Positions 32,501-43,435 of a stretch of 52,701 nt of DNA are shown here, piece by piece. A model generated the notes under the pieces. That model saw only the letters and a list, made by a program, of their open reading frames with translations. It was not told where the DNA came from and searched no databases. The number at the start of each line of letters is the position of its first letter. The first letter of the stretch is position 1. Origin of the DNA: Chara braunii (taxonomy: Eukaryota > Streptophyta > Charophyceae > Charales > Characeae); NCBI GenBank assembly GCA_003427395.1, contig BFEA01000020.1, forward strand, positions 4,577,626-4,630,326, given 5' to 3'. A program made the position numbers and the translations under genes.

Positions 32501-33252
32501 TCATAGATAGAACCACCCTAGAACAACGACGTTGTGACCTCCCATGGTGTAAACAATGCGTCAACTCATTCCCATCCAAAAAACGACCAGAAACGATCGA
32601 ACACATCTTCCTGCAATGCCCGGGGGCACTCTGGCTGTGGAGGTGGTGGGACAGAATTTGGGGGCAGCTGGAAACATTCGCCTCATGGCCTTAGGATTGG
32701 AAGGCAATCCTATTTGAAATCTGGCCCGAAACCCACACGGACCAGCTAGATGCCTTCACCGACAACATGTTCAAAACAGGACGCAGGGCGATGCTCTGGG
32801 CGTTATGGAGAAGACGATGTACATTCGAACTAGAAGGTGCCAGACTAGAAGGCCCTGAGTTCACGGAAAGCATACAGCAACAGGTTCAAACAGAAATAAC
32901 AGCGGTATGGGTGGAGGTAAAAACACGAATCATACTTATTGACAGAAAACAAAATATCTTACTGAAAATCCAAGAATTCAGTTCATGTTGGCTCGGGGGA
33001 CCTGATGGGGGGAGGATAGGGAAGGTAGAATGGAAAGGGGAACACCCTGAATCCGGGTTAGACCAGGGACAAAGCAAGATAGTAAGAGACTATCGTCTCA
33101 TATTTAACGACTGGGCTCATGTGGATGCGGCCACCCCCCTTAAACCTGCTGGGATTTGGGGATGCTTTGGATCGGGCATTCTACCGGAAAAAACAAGGGT
33201 TGCTGTCGGGACAACGCTGGCCGGCGCTGGGGTAAGTCATGTTGCCCTGTAA
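29522..33252 (+). pseudogene. LINE-1: broken ORF2 (RT and C-terminal zinc knuckle)
   Basis: A 5'-truncated L1-type LINE: the APE endonuclease is absent and homology starts at the linker GRSFYKLNTFLL. The reverse transcriptase is well conserved: NYRPITLLKVVFKMMAK, DQTGFIQGRNIQGN, IIFIDFEKTYDHVDW, RQGDPIAPYLFVI and the catalytic YSLFADDL near 30930-30955. A C-terminal CX2C...HX4C knuckle (PWCKQC...IEHIFLQC) lies near 32545-32620. In-frame TAG stops fall at 30188, 30665 and 32692, and there is one frameshift near 31810. The enzyme would copy LINE RNA at a nicked target, but this copy cannot make it whole. It is a different family from LINE-2 and LINE-3. Confidence 0.9.
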
Positions 33253-33596
33253 CCTAGCAGGGTAGGGGCAAGAGGCCTGGAGAACTCGGCAGGGAATAAG
33301 ACAGTGTTAGAAATTTTAGAGTGTTTTGTGGGGGGCTCCAGGGGTCTTGAGTATTTGAAGGACTTTCAGTAATCGTTGCTTGTGTAGCCTAGTAATGGGT
33401 TCGCATGTTATCAGTTATTCGGAATGTTTTCTTAAACTTTTCCTGAACTTTTCTCATAGTTCTTAGACTGTTCTTAGCCTTCTCCTCAATTTTCAGATAA
33501 GGGACGCTGAGCCCGGTTCTCAGCAAAGTCTTGTGTTCACTTCGGGCAGACTGTGAGGACCCCGGCCTCAAACTTTCTCATGGATAATATCAGCCT

Positions 33597-33721
33597 NNNN
33601 NNNNNNNNNNNNNNNNNNNNNNNNNNNNNNNNNNNNNNNNNNNNNNNNNNNNNNNNNNNNNNNNNNNNNNNNNNNNNNNNNNNNNNNNNNNNNNNNNNNN
33701 NNNNNNNNNNNNNNNNNNNNN
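33597..33721. other. Assembly gap (125 Ns)
   Basis: A run of N separates 33596 from 33722. Sequence just left (TGAGGACCCCGGCCTCAAAC) resembles the foldback arm at 26651. Confidence 0.99.
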
Positions 33722-33915
33722 TGAGGTTTGATGTTCATTAACTTTTATCGGTAATAAGGTTTAGTAATTTCAGTTCTTGTCGGATAAATCAACTGAGAAT
33801 TTCATAGTGTTGGTCGAAGGTCCTAATTAGGGCATCTGAGGGTATATCCCTATGGCATGTGGTTTCAAATAACCGGTTAAAATTCGCTTTAAAATCTCAT
33901 AGATTCATATGGGGC

Positions 33916-34631
33916 GGTTCTGTTGAGTTGGGGGATTTGTCCAAGAAGGAGGGCAAAGGGCACGAGATGACTCTTTGTGAGGACGGAGAGAGGGTTGCAT
34001 CGGGGCTGTCTGAGGGGTACCGGCTAGGAGAACTTTCATTAGATACAATTGGCGTCGGGCAGCTTTGGTTGTCGGATGGGTACCGGCTGATGAGGGTTTA
34101 CTCTGATGCGATTGGCCTCAGGCGGTGCTGGCTCACCCCCTCGATGACGGAAACTAGAATTTCCGAGGGGGCAGGAGATTGCAGGGTGAGGATTGTGTCT
34201 CGCTCTTGCTGAGGACATGGTCTTTTGAACTCTTTACTAGGACGGAGTTGGGGAGGTGAAGGAGGTGAGTGTAGGTTCTGTTGGGTTTTGGGGGATCTGT
34301 TCAAGGTGGAGGGCAAAGGGCACGAGATGATTCTTTGTGAGTATGGAGAGAGGGTTGAATTAGGTTGTCTGAGGGGTACCGGCTGGGGGGATCTTTCATT
34401 AGATGCGATTGGCATCAGGCAGCTTAAGTTCCCGGATGGGTACGGTTGATGAGGGATCATTCTGGTGCGATTGGCCTCAGGCAGTGTTAGCTTGCTCTCT
34501 CGAAGACGGAGACTGGAATCTCCGAGGGGGCAGGAGATTGCAGGATGAGGATTGTGTCTGGCTCGTGCTGAGGATATGGTCCTTCAAACCCTTTGCTAGG
34601 ATGGAGTTGAGGAGGGTGATCCGGGACCTCC
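33916..34631 (+). repeat. 358-bp tandem duplication
   Basis: Two units start GGTTCTGTTG at 33916 and 34274. Both carry GGGCAAAGGGCACGAGATGA, GAGAGAGGGTTG, GCGATTGGC(C/A)TCAGGC and GAGGGGGCAGGAGATTGCAG. They differ by scattered substitutions and small indels, so the duplication is old. It lies in the presumed LINE-1 3' region. Confidence 0.85.
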
Positions 34632-34724
34632 CCTTCGATGACAAAGACAGAACTGTTGCACTTGTTGACTTTCCGGGACCTCCCTTTCGATGACGAAGAC
34701 AGAACTGTGGCGTTTGCAGTCTTT
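34621..34724 (+). repeat. 52-bp tandem duplication
   Basis: Two units start CCGGGACCTCCC at 34621 and 34673, each with TTCGATGAC and AAGACAGAACTGT. Confidence 0.75.
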
Positions 34725-35358
34725 CGGAAAAATTATGGTGGGGTATCACGCGTCCTACTAGTGAGTGGGCTAGCTGGTAGGATGGGAATAGAGCACAGCA
34801 GCAACAGAGATGGTGGCTCTGCTGCAGTAAGTCTTGCTGGAGTGGGGACATGTCTGAAGTTGTTCCAATATCTCTGAGCCAAAGCCGGGTAATGGCCCCG
34901 GTATCTTAATTTTCAAAAAAGAAGCAGCTCCAAATTCTTAGTAGCTTTCTAGCCTTATTTTCATGGAATTTTCTGATGATTTTTTGAACGTGTTTGTTAT
35001 GGGACGCTGGGCCCGGTTCCCAGTTTGTGCCTATTTGTGAGGATATGGTTGTATTTGTGGGACGCTGGACCCGGTTTCCAGCAGGTGCTGCTCCCCACCA
35101 ATAGATGGAGCTTGTCTTAAAAAAAATAAAATAAAATTAAAAAAAATGGAAACAACAACCCATATGTGTTCTGCTCGGGGAAGACGGGAGGAGCTATCTG
35201 GGGAACCACTACAGCCGGTTGTTCTACTATTTAAGATGCAATCTACTCTCCCCCTTCCCTCCCCTTCCTCATGGGATCCCATTAGGCCTTTGTAATGTTT
35301 CCTTTTTTTTCTTGTTTTTCTGTTTTTGGAAGTCCAGGTTGTTGGAGAGGTTCGCCAC

Positions 35359-35435
35359 ATACCTTTCTACACCTTTTGGCTAAGATCAAGTGCAGTATTT
35401 GCTCTGATCAGTTTTCGCGGTCCATTGGGCCACAT
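35359..35435 (+). pseudogene. U2 snRNA pseudogene, truncated and internally deleted
   Basis: ATACCTTTCTACACCTTTTG, CTAAGATCAAGTGCAGTATT and GATCAGTTT match the U2 5' region, including the GTAGTA-like branch-site pairing segment (here GCAGTA). About 15 nt around AATATCTGATCCC are deleted. Similarity ends at GGGCCACA and an A-rich stretch follows, as in a retrocopy. Canonical plant U2 is about 196 nt, so more than half is missing. Confidence 0.85.
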
Positions 35436-35513
35436 GTTAAAAAGAGAAAAAAGAAAAAAAAATGTATGACAGTACCTTCATCAGTTGGCCAGATGATTTT
35501 TCTATCCAGGCCC

Positions 35514-35614
35514 CTATGAGACTTTCACCATACCTTTTTTGTAATGTTTCCTAGCAATGTTCTGCCAGTGGACTCGTCTGTCCATTGGGCTCTTCACGGG
35601 GCAAGGGCCACCAA

Positions 35615-35654
<40 letters not shown>

Positions 35655-35667
35655 CTTGTAGCCTGAG
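35514..35667. other. Left flank of the composite insertion, with 34-base T run
   Basis: The long minus-strand frame reads on past LINE-2 homology into this flank, giving a Lys-rich tail from the T run (35618-35651). This part is target DNA, not LINE protein. Confidence 0.6.
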
Positions 35668-35682
35668 AACAGCTCCGTGTCG

Positions 35683-37892
35683 GCCACAGTTTTGGCCAAG
35701 ATCTTGTATACCACATTGAGTAGGGAAATTGGCCTCCAGTTACGAACCTCGTTCCGCTCCCCCTTCTTGAAAAGTAGCGAAATAACCCCTCTCGTCATTG
35801 ACTTTCCTAATCTGCCTCTAGTCCGAATAGTATTGTACATCTCCACAAGGTCGCTTCTCAGACCTTCTCCACAACATTCAAAGAACTCCACCGGTAAACC
35901 ATCGTCCCCTGGCGCCTTTCCCCTGGCCATGCAGCGCAAGGTGGAGACCAATTCTTCTTCTGTGACAGGTCTGTTTAGCCCGATTCTTACTTCCTCTGAG
36001 ACGCGGACTGTCAAGTTGATCCACAGGGACGACCCCTCAGCCATATTGTCCTTCGCGCTGTCATACGGCCGTCTAGTCGTCAAAATGTCCTGAAAGTAGT
36101 CCATCGCGTAACTGCACATATCCTCACTAGTAGTGGCCACAGGCCTCCCCAACTGATGCGGATGGTTCAACTCCTTCATTTGTACTGATCTGTTCTTGGG
36201 CAGCAATCTTCTAAAGGTCTCCTTTGTCACTCGATCCGAAGTGATGATGCTCTTAGTCTCAAGGATCTTGAGCCACCTTTCCCATTCCTGGAGCCTGACC
36301 TTCCGTTCTTCTGCCCATAATAGGTCTGAGATAGGATGCAGTCCCATCCTTCGCTCTGCCTCCTCAACACTAGCTTTAAGATCTGCTTCCTCCTTATTAC
36401 GCTGGAAGGCCGAGATTTGTGAGTAAGAGTCCAGCCTCAATGAAACCACTCTCAATCCTGCGTCAATCCACTCTGCTACTGACTCGCTGTGAGGTTTCAT
36501 CTGTTTCCATTCCAACCAGAAATTCATAACCCACCGTACAATTTCATCGTCGTTCAATAGATCGGTGTTCAGCCGGAAATAACCAGGGCCTCTTTCTGCA
36601 ACCTCGGAGAGGGCACATGTCATCACCACCGCCTTGTGGTCTGAGATAGGGTAGTTATCTGTCTTCACCCGAATGACATTGCTTTTCAAGCCCTCTGAGA
36701 CCAGAAAGAAGTCGATTCGACGGCTAACTCCTGCATGCTGGGGAGAACGACCAAACCAAGTAAAGGCCTGCTTCGTAGGGTACAGTTCCCGATAGGCATC
36801 GTGCAGATCCCACTCTTCCATCCAGCTCAATAATTTTAACTGATCCGATGTCAAGCCCCCATCATGATCTGAGTCCAACCCCGGTTGGCATACCGCATTC
36901 CAATCACCAGCTATCACCAGGTGATTGGCCCTAGGTAAAACAAACGGCAACAACTCAAAAAAACGCAGTCTTTCACTAGGCTTATTCGGGGCATACATTG
37001 TTGTGAAAACCCAATCCTCTGCACCGATCGCCACCTTGACCCAGTACCATCGTCCCCACAAATCACAGTCATAGTCCAAGAGTTGGGCGTCTATTCTGTT
37101 ATGAAACAGAATGGTCACCCCCCCTTTTGTATCTCTTGCCGGGGACCACAACTGTGATCCATCCCACCAATCCTTCAACTGAGCCAGTTTGTTCTCCGAT
37201 AACTTTGTCTCCTGAACCATTATGACATCAATGTCCTTCCTATGAATCCAACTTTTGAGTCTTGCTCCTTTCCGCCTGCCGCTCGTGTCCCCCAATCCCT
37301 GAACGTTCCACGTGGCTATCTGCAACCTACCCATGGAATAAAGTTGTGGCAGATGCGGATTGGATGGCTGAGGAGGGCGGATCGAACTTCGGGCTATGTC
37401 TGGGCCCCCGTTCGACGCACGTGTGGGCCATTCTGCTGAGAGGCATTCTACAAAGGAGGCAGAAAGCAGATTGCTCGATCTCGGCATAATCAGATTCAAA
37501 TCTGCCAAGAAGGAGGCCGAGATTCCTGGCTCAACAATTACCTCCGCTAGAAGGCCGATCGAGGGCTGGGTTATGGCTTCCAGCGGAAAATTGTCTAAAC
37601 CTACGTTCCTCAAGCCCTGCCACACTTCCGTAGAAAACCTGGCGTCCATAAAGACGACCGTGTATCTAATTGACTTCCCATCCTCTAGCTCCACTCTCAT
37701 TTTAGGCAGATAGAATTCCGGGAAGATCCTGAATTCAAAGCGATCAGCGAATAGGTACCTGACTTTCTCCCGTATCGCAGATTGCAAAGGAATCTCCGAC
37801 AGCCCCGTTGTTCGGAGGATAATGTTGTCATTTCGGTCCAAAAGCCCCACCACATGTATCGCTTGATCCTGCAGGGTACACACGAGCGGCAA
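35683..37892 (-). pseudogene. LINE-2 5' half: post-knuckle domain, endonuclease, start of RT
   Basis: Residues 1-186 from the first Met are the C-terminal part of ORF1, ending in frame at MGRLQIATWNVQGLGD, the start of the APE-type endonuclease. Endonuclease motifs are all present: TWN, VQETKL, AGDWNAV, RRIDFFLV and SDHKAV. The linker (FRLNTDLL, ARGKAPGDDGLPVEFF) and the RT opening (LFKKGERNEVRNWRPISLLN) follow. Homology stops at YKILAKTVA, where the element is broken. The frame has no stop here and no separate ORF2 start is needed. The endonuclease would nick target DNA. The protein is cut before the RT catalytic motif. Confidence 0.9.
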
Positions 37893-37895
37893 CAG

Positions 37896-39566
37896 AACCT
37901 ATTCTTCGAACTGACATGTTTCCCTGCCTCCTGCCGTGTCCCCTTCCGGAATTCTTATGGGGGAATCTTCCATCTCCGAGAGTGCCCGGGACGAACCCAC
38001 CGGAGACTGTGGACGTAGACCCTCTGAATCGGCTCTTTCCTCCACCGGCACCACTCCCCGGTCGAGAGGAGAAGTTGTGTCCTCCATCCTTACAGCGTGC
38101 CCCCCTCTCCCTCTATTACCTCCTACCATTCTTCTCTCCTCCATCCCGTGAGCGACATAATTAAGACCTTGACCTGAACCGTACATGTTGTAGAAGTACG
38201 ATTGACCCGCGGCCATGGCGGGGTTGTACAGGCGAAAACCCATCCCTTGCTAGACCATTTGCCCATCGGGGAGTGCATACGCTTGATACCCACCCGCGTA
38301 GCCTTGTAGGTGCATCCCCCCAGACAGATCCTGCTGCTGAAGAGCCCCCGCTTCTGGGCTGAGCATTCTTGCCACGTCACTAATCGGACCTCCTCCGGAA
38401 GCTCCTCTTTCCCCTTGTGGTGTCGAAGACCGGCTGCTCCGAGCGAGATTCTGACCGCCGGACAGGATTCTGGCCTCTTGAATTCTACCAGCACCTCTAG
38501 TTGATGACGCCCCCTGGGGCCGGTCTTCGGCTACTCGGATATTCTCCCTTGCCGCTGAACGGATGTGCCGATCATCTGACGCTCTCTGATTCTGAAAAGG
38601 TTGGACATCCCGCTGTCTTACACTGGGGTTACTTACAGGTTCTTCTTCACCAGCACGTGGACAATCTTCCTCCGCTGTGTGGAACCACCATCTGCACCGG
38701 GTACACCATGGAGTGTGCTTGCATACAAACTTGATCCTCAACACCTCGCTGCCTAGCCGAATTTGAATCTCTGCTTCAAACTTTTCCTTCGCCTCCCTCA
38801 CCAGCTCGAACTTTAAGTTCATGAACTTTGGTCTTGTCTTATCTTGTTTCGGAGGTAGGCTATTAATGACATGCCCCATGGACGTCTCCACCATGCTTTC
38901 CACGTGAAACATTGCTCTCAGCGGGACGCGGAGAGCCATTACCCAAAATTTGGATTCATCATCTTGCCATCTTCTTTCCTCCAATTCTGTTTTGGTTAGC
39001 CATGGTTTAAACAGCATGCCATATTCCACTCCCCTAATGACCACTTTATCTTCCGCTTTGGAAATCATCCATTGAGCCACCTCTCTTGACTTTGCTACGT
39101 AGGACACTACATTCGGACCCTCCGCGTGCACCCTGCCCCTCTTGATAGAACGATCAAAAATACGTTCCCTGTACCACCCGTTCTCATAGGCTCTGATCAG
39201 ATTTTCCCGTATCTTCATTGGGAGATCCCTAGCGGCCCCTTGAAAAATTACGGTAACCGTCCTCTCCTTCAACCAGGTGGTAGTCAACTCGTACAGTCTT
39301 GGAGTGACGACAAATCTGTTGACCCCTCCTTCCATTCTCCACTCGCCATGCCGGAATTTCTCAGGTAATATGCCATCATTGTAGCATTTGGAGATGAGAA
39401 GCTTCATACGATCTTCATCCATAATTGAGATATCTGTATGGCACGGTGGAGATCGACCCCTCTGTTGTGCTTGGCCTCTCCCTTGCCCCACCATCGTAAC
39501 TGTCGGCGCGCTAAGTCCACTTGAGATGACTCTCGAATAGTGTTCCACCAACACCGTCTCCCACAC
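37896..39566 (-). pseudogene. LINE-2 ORF1: DUF4283-like RNA-binding domain and zinc knuckle
   Basis: One frame runs from Met at 39566, interrupted only by TAG at 38250-38252 and 37899-37901, and continues without a frameshift into the endonuclease. Residues about 160-270 (FKPWLTKTELEERRW, FWVMALRVPLRAMFHVE, KFMNLKFELV) resemble the DUF4283 domain of plant LINE ORF1. A zinc knuckle follows (C288, C291, H296, C302). The Gly/Ser/Arg-rich tail is low-complexity. ORF1 proteins coat LINE RNA. The start could also be a later Met (near 39495 or 39420). The family is shared with LINE-3. Confidence 0.8.
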
Positions 39567-39949
39567 TGAGACGCATCAAAGGCGAGCGCCTCCCGGCGCA
39601 CGCCGACCTGTCCTGACTATCTCCGTCCTCACCTGCTAAAACTTCACATGAGCAAACGCATTCGTACATCAACCTTGATGGGGGCAGACCCACCGCCTAC
39701 GCTACTCTGTCCACTCGGATATTACCGAGCACGAAGGCGATATCTCCCGTGGATATCATGGCGGTATCTCACGAGAGTGGCCATGGCAGTGCTACCTGCC
39801 GACACGAACTTAGAGCGCCCAAGCGCCAACCGCCGTGCCCACCCCGGGCCTTGAGACTTCCGGAGGTGAGGGCCCTGTCGACGCACAAACCCCGCCCACA
39901 CAAGTGTTGGAGCTAACGCATCATAGCGCTATCGCTACCGGAAGTCTCG
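39567..39949 (-). other. LINE-2 5' UTR and inversion junction
   Basis: Upstream of LINE-2 ORF1 in minus orientation, GC-rich and non-coding. It ends against the plus-strand RT fragment. An 11-base inverted pair, GAGACTTCCGG (39851-39861) and CCGGAAGTCTC (near 39937-39947), brackets the last 75 bases. The exact junction is uncertain. Confidence 0.5.
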
Positions 39950-42546
39950 CGACCGCCAAAACTCTAGCCAACAGGTTGGCAAACCACCTACCGGGCATGG
40001 TCCACCGTGACCAAGGCGCTTTTGTACGCGGACGCTCGATTTTCGGAAATGTGGTGACCGCTATAGAAGCCTTAGAGTTGATTGAGAGGGAGAACTGCAA
40101 TACCGCAGTTTTGCTGTTAGACCTGGAAAAGCCCTATGACAGGGTAAATTGGACTTTTGTCCTGACTACCCTGCGCTGGATGGGTTTTGGAGAGATATTA
40201 TGCCAGTGGGTAATCGCCTTGTACACCTTTTCATCTACAGCGGTCTGTGTCAATGGGGAGATCTCAGAGGAGTTTCAACTCAGTAGATCCTTGCGCCAGG
40301 GATGCCTGCTGGCGCCACTGTTGTTTGTACTACACTTGGAACCGCTCCTCTGCAACATTTGGAAACATCCGGAGATTATGGGTTTGTGCCTGTGAGGGGG
40401 GGTATAGAGCCGAGTCAAGGCCCTCGCGGACGATCTTTTTGCTATTTCAGCAAATGAAGTACATTCGTTGGAAGCTCTCAAACAATGTCTGATGGATTTT
40501 GCAGAATTGTCCGAGGCGGCAGTGAGCTGGAATAAATATGTGTTATTCCTCCCCAAATCCCGTCCTATGGCGGTACAATGGGGGATGAATCGGGTGGAAG
40601 CGGATGCGGCCGAACGTTTTTTGGATGTGCAGGTGGCTTTGGGAGACTGTTCTCCCTCTCAGGGGGCAATTTTACAAGAGAAGGTGACCAAGAGGATTAA
40701 GAGTTGGGGGAGAGCCCAACACTTGTCTATTATTGGGAGGGCGCTGGCAGTAACAATTTCAGCCTTCGCTCTGCTTTGGTATGTGGCTGCAGTGAGGAGG
40801 ATCACTCCTTCTACTCTTACCTCTGTGAAGAAGGTGGCCTGAAGATTTGTGTGGAAGCCAGGAAGTGATCTTGACCAGGGTTTTATCCCTAAGGTGGCAT
40901 GGGAGACCATCTGCACCCCAAGAGAGGAAGGCGGGCTATCCATAACGAACCCCGAAGCACAGAATACGACTCTCCTAGCGGGGTGGGTGATTCGGGTGGG
41001 CGCAACTGAGGAGCAGGTGGATTGAATCTTGATGGCCGAAGCTCTGCTAGCTAAAGAGTGGAGCTTGTCCAGACCCTCGGATGTCTGGGTGGCCTTGATG
41101 TCTGACGCATATGTGCGGAAACGTCCAAAATCACGGTTTTGGAATGATGTTTTGCAGGCCTGGAGGAAGTGCAGACCCTCCCTGAACTCTGGCCCGCGCA
41201 CGAAGGAAGAGGTTCGGGGTCAGATGCTTTTTGAAAACGTGCATATCAGAAGTCGGGATGGGAACTGGTTTTCTCTGGGCCGGGAACCAGACGCATTTGG
41301 TCAAAGTTGGCTTCAGAAAGGTGTTTCGAAGGTAGGGGACTTGTGGGATGAATACAAGGGATGTTGGAAGACACAGGCGCAACTGAAGACCATCCTGGGG
41401 CAGCTGCCATAGCAAGAGGAACGGTTTCAAGCCATCCTTGAAGCCATACCTGAGGAGTGGAAATGCCTCTTGGGACCGGAGGGGTTGGACCCCCCTGGCA
41501 CCTGGTACGTTTAGGAGTATAACGAGACAATCTGGTACTGCAGATTGGAAAGCTGGGCAATGGACGGCACAAGTAAATGTTGGCTGGAAACATACATCAG
41601 GGAGCTCCCTAATCAGCCCAGGCTGCTGAGATATGGCATTCAATTGAAATATAGTATCTCGGACCTCAAGGAGATCAAAGTAACTATGAAACCACCTGCG
41701 CAAGAAGGGCTGCCTCTAGTCCCATACCTAGTAGGCAATGGGACTCCTCTCTGTTATTTGAGGATCGATCAGTCTAAATGGGGCTGGATGGGAGAAGGTG
41801 AGCCAATCTGGGGCCTGGAGAAATTGTCTACATCTCTAGTGCTAAGAAGAAGCAGCCGCTCGGAACCACTGTGTTCCAGGATTGCAGCGCGGTGGGAAAG
41901 AGAGATCCCGGATCTTGCTCCGCCTTCGGACAAGGAACTCTGCAGTTTTTGGTCACAACTTAAATTACTGTCGTCTCAGAAGTTGACTTCATTGCTGTGG
42001 CTGCAGTTGCACCTGTCGGTCCCAACTGCGCAATGGTTAAGGGAGAGAGGAATGGAGGTTTCCTCCATCTGTGACAGATGTCAATCGGCGCAGGAGTCTA
42101 TGAACCATCTTTGGTGGGAATGCCCCAGATCTCAGAAATGGTGGAGATGGTGGGCTAGGTACTGGCGGTGGATAACGGGCGAAGAGACTTTCACTAACAA
42201 AAGATGGATTCTTTTGGGAGGTCTCTCACCAAACCAAAGTATCAGCACATGGTGGGGGTATATAGCGCAGATTGCCAGAGCCTCAATGCTCTGGGTCATC
42301 TGGATGGACAGGAATGGTTTGAGATTCAATGGTGAGGAAATGCCGTAGCGCCAGGCGGAGGCTTTGTTCAGAACACTGGTAGTTAAGGCCATTCGCGCAG
42401 ACTGGTGGAGAAAGGCGGACCAAGGGAGAAACAGGGAAGGAACCGATTGGTTCAGGAACACCTGGACTCGCAGTGAACATTTGGCTTCCATATCCACAGG
42501 GATGAAACTGGTAATCAGTAGGTGGTTGGAATTTGGGGACGGGTAG
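39950..42546 (+). pseudogene. LINE-2 3' half: RT catalytic core to C-terminal zinc knuckle
   Basis: It begins AKTLANRLANHLPG, the point where the minus half stops. RT motifs are HRDQGAFVRGRSIFGN, LLLDLEKPYDRVNW, RSLRQGCLLAPLLFV and catalytic ALADDLF (near 40420-40440), with L in place of the usual F or Y. The thumb and connection follow, then a C-terminal knuckle, CDRCQSAQESMNHLWWEC (CX2CX8HX4C), near 42072-42125. All of it is one reading frame, ending at TAG 42544-42546, but with seven in-frame stops at 40393, 40405, 40840, 41023, 41410, 41512 and 42346. Alignment to LINE-3 suggests Trp at several of them. Confidence 0.88.
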
Positions 42547-42869
42547 GTGGGGTAAAGAAGAGCATTTGCAGAACCAGGACACTCGGTTCCAGTGAATGGT
42601 CGCGGTGGGCCATTTATGGGGTTGGAGGGTAGAAGAGTGTCAGGGAAGGGGTAGGAACTCGGTTCCTCTCGGTCGCCTTGGGCCGGGGTCCAGACCGTGG
42701 TAGGTTTGAGTATAGGTTGAAGGGATAGGGTTAGTTTGGGATTTTTGGGTGGGTAGATTAAGGGTCAAGGTCTAAGTTGGAGTCATTGTTGTGCGGTTGG
42801 TGACCAAAACTACTGTTTGTGTAAGTGCCCTTCTTTGTTGAAGTTGTGTTGTGGAAAGATCGGACATAA
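42547..42869 (+). other. LINE-2 3' UTR
   Basis: G/T-rich non-coding sequence after ORF2, with no poly(A) tail or AATAAA. It runs straight into the segment at 42870. The missing tail argues against LINE-3 having inserted into, or beside, a finished LINE-2 3' end. Confidence 0.5.
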
Positions 42870-43435
42870 GCTAAACCGGCTGATGCTGTCGGGATCACTT
42901 CGGGTGGAATTGTGAGGTCCCTGGCCTCAACGAATTTTTCCTTGATAAGCTGAATTGGAAGGTTTGTTTTAAAATAAGAGGAGAAGAGGAGAGGGAGGGA
43001 GGAAAAAAAAAGAAGGCGAAAAAGAGTGGAGGTTTCGCCGACTCGCCCCCACCGGCGCTACGACGTTTCGGTTCGTGCGCGTCTTCCTCGGTAACGACGA
43101 AGACTGGACAACCGGTAGCTCCACCACCGTGATGGTCCTCAGGTTTCGTCTCCATCCCCGCCCGCCATGTCCGAGCGGCCCGTCCCACGAAGTAGTAGGT
43201 GAGACAGTTGGTGACAGATAATCCAGTCGGTATGAAACCTCTTTCTTCCTCTATGTGAAGTTTGTTGTATTTGGCTTCCTTGCCAAATATGAGAGTGCCT
43301 TTTAGCACTCTCCAATTTCGTTTTCGATTGCTCAGTTACGCGTGTCCTGTCTTCCTCCTATTGTGAATTGTTATATAGCTGGGAGTCTAGGTACTGGTTG
43401 TTGCTTGTCCTCTGGTTTTCGTGCATATTTACATC
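42870..43435 (+). promoter_or_regulatory. LINE-3 5' UTR with shared 61-bp leader
   Basis: The first 61 bases (GCTAAACCGGCTGATGCTG, then ATTGTGAGGTCCCTGGCCTC) are closely related to 26621-26681, so they start at a repeat boundary, perhaps the LINE-3 5' end. A G/A-rich stretch (42975-43030) and a region open on the minus strand but without motifs follow. An internal promoter would be expected here, but none is identifiable. Confidence 0.45.

Larger units (their letters stand above)
33253..35147 (+). mobile_element. Probable 3' region of LINE-1, ending in A-rich tail
   Basis: Non-coding sequence after ORF2, interrupted by the N gap. The phrase GACGCTG(A/G)(G/A)CCCGGTT recurs near 33507, 35003 and 35062. 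The end, CTCCCCACCAATAGATGGAG followed by an A-rich tail, is shared with the independent insertion at 28248-28369, which marks it as a LINE 3' terminus. That it belongs to the ORF at 29522 is inferred from position and strand; the gap prevents proof. Confidence 0.5.
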
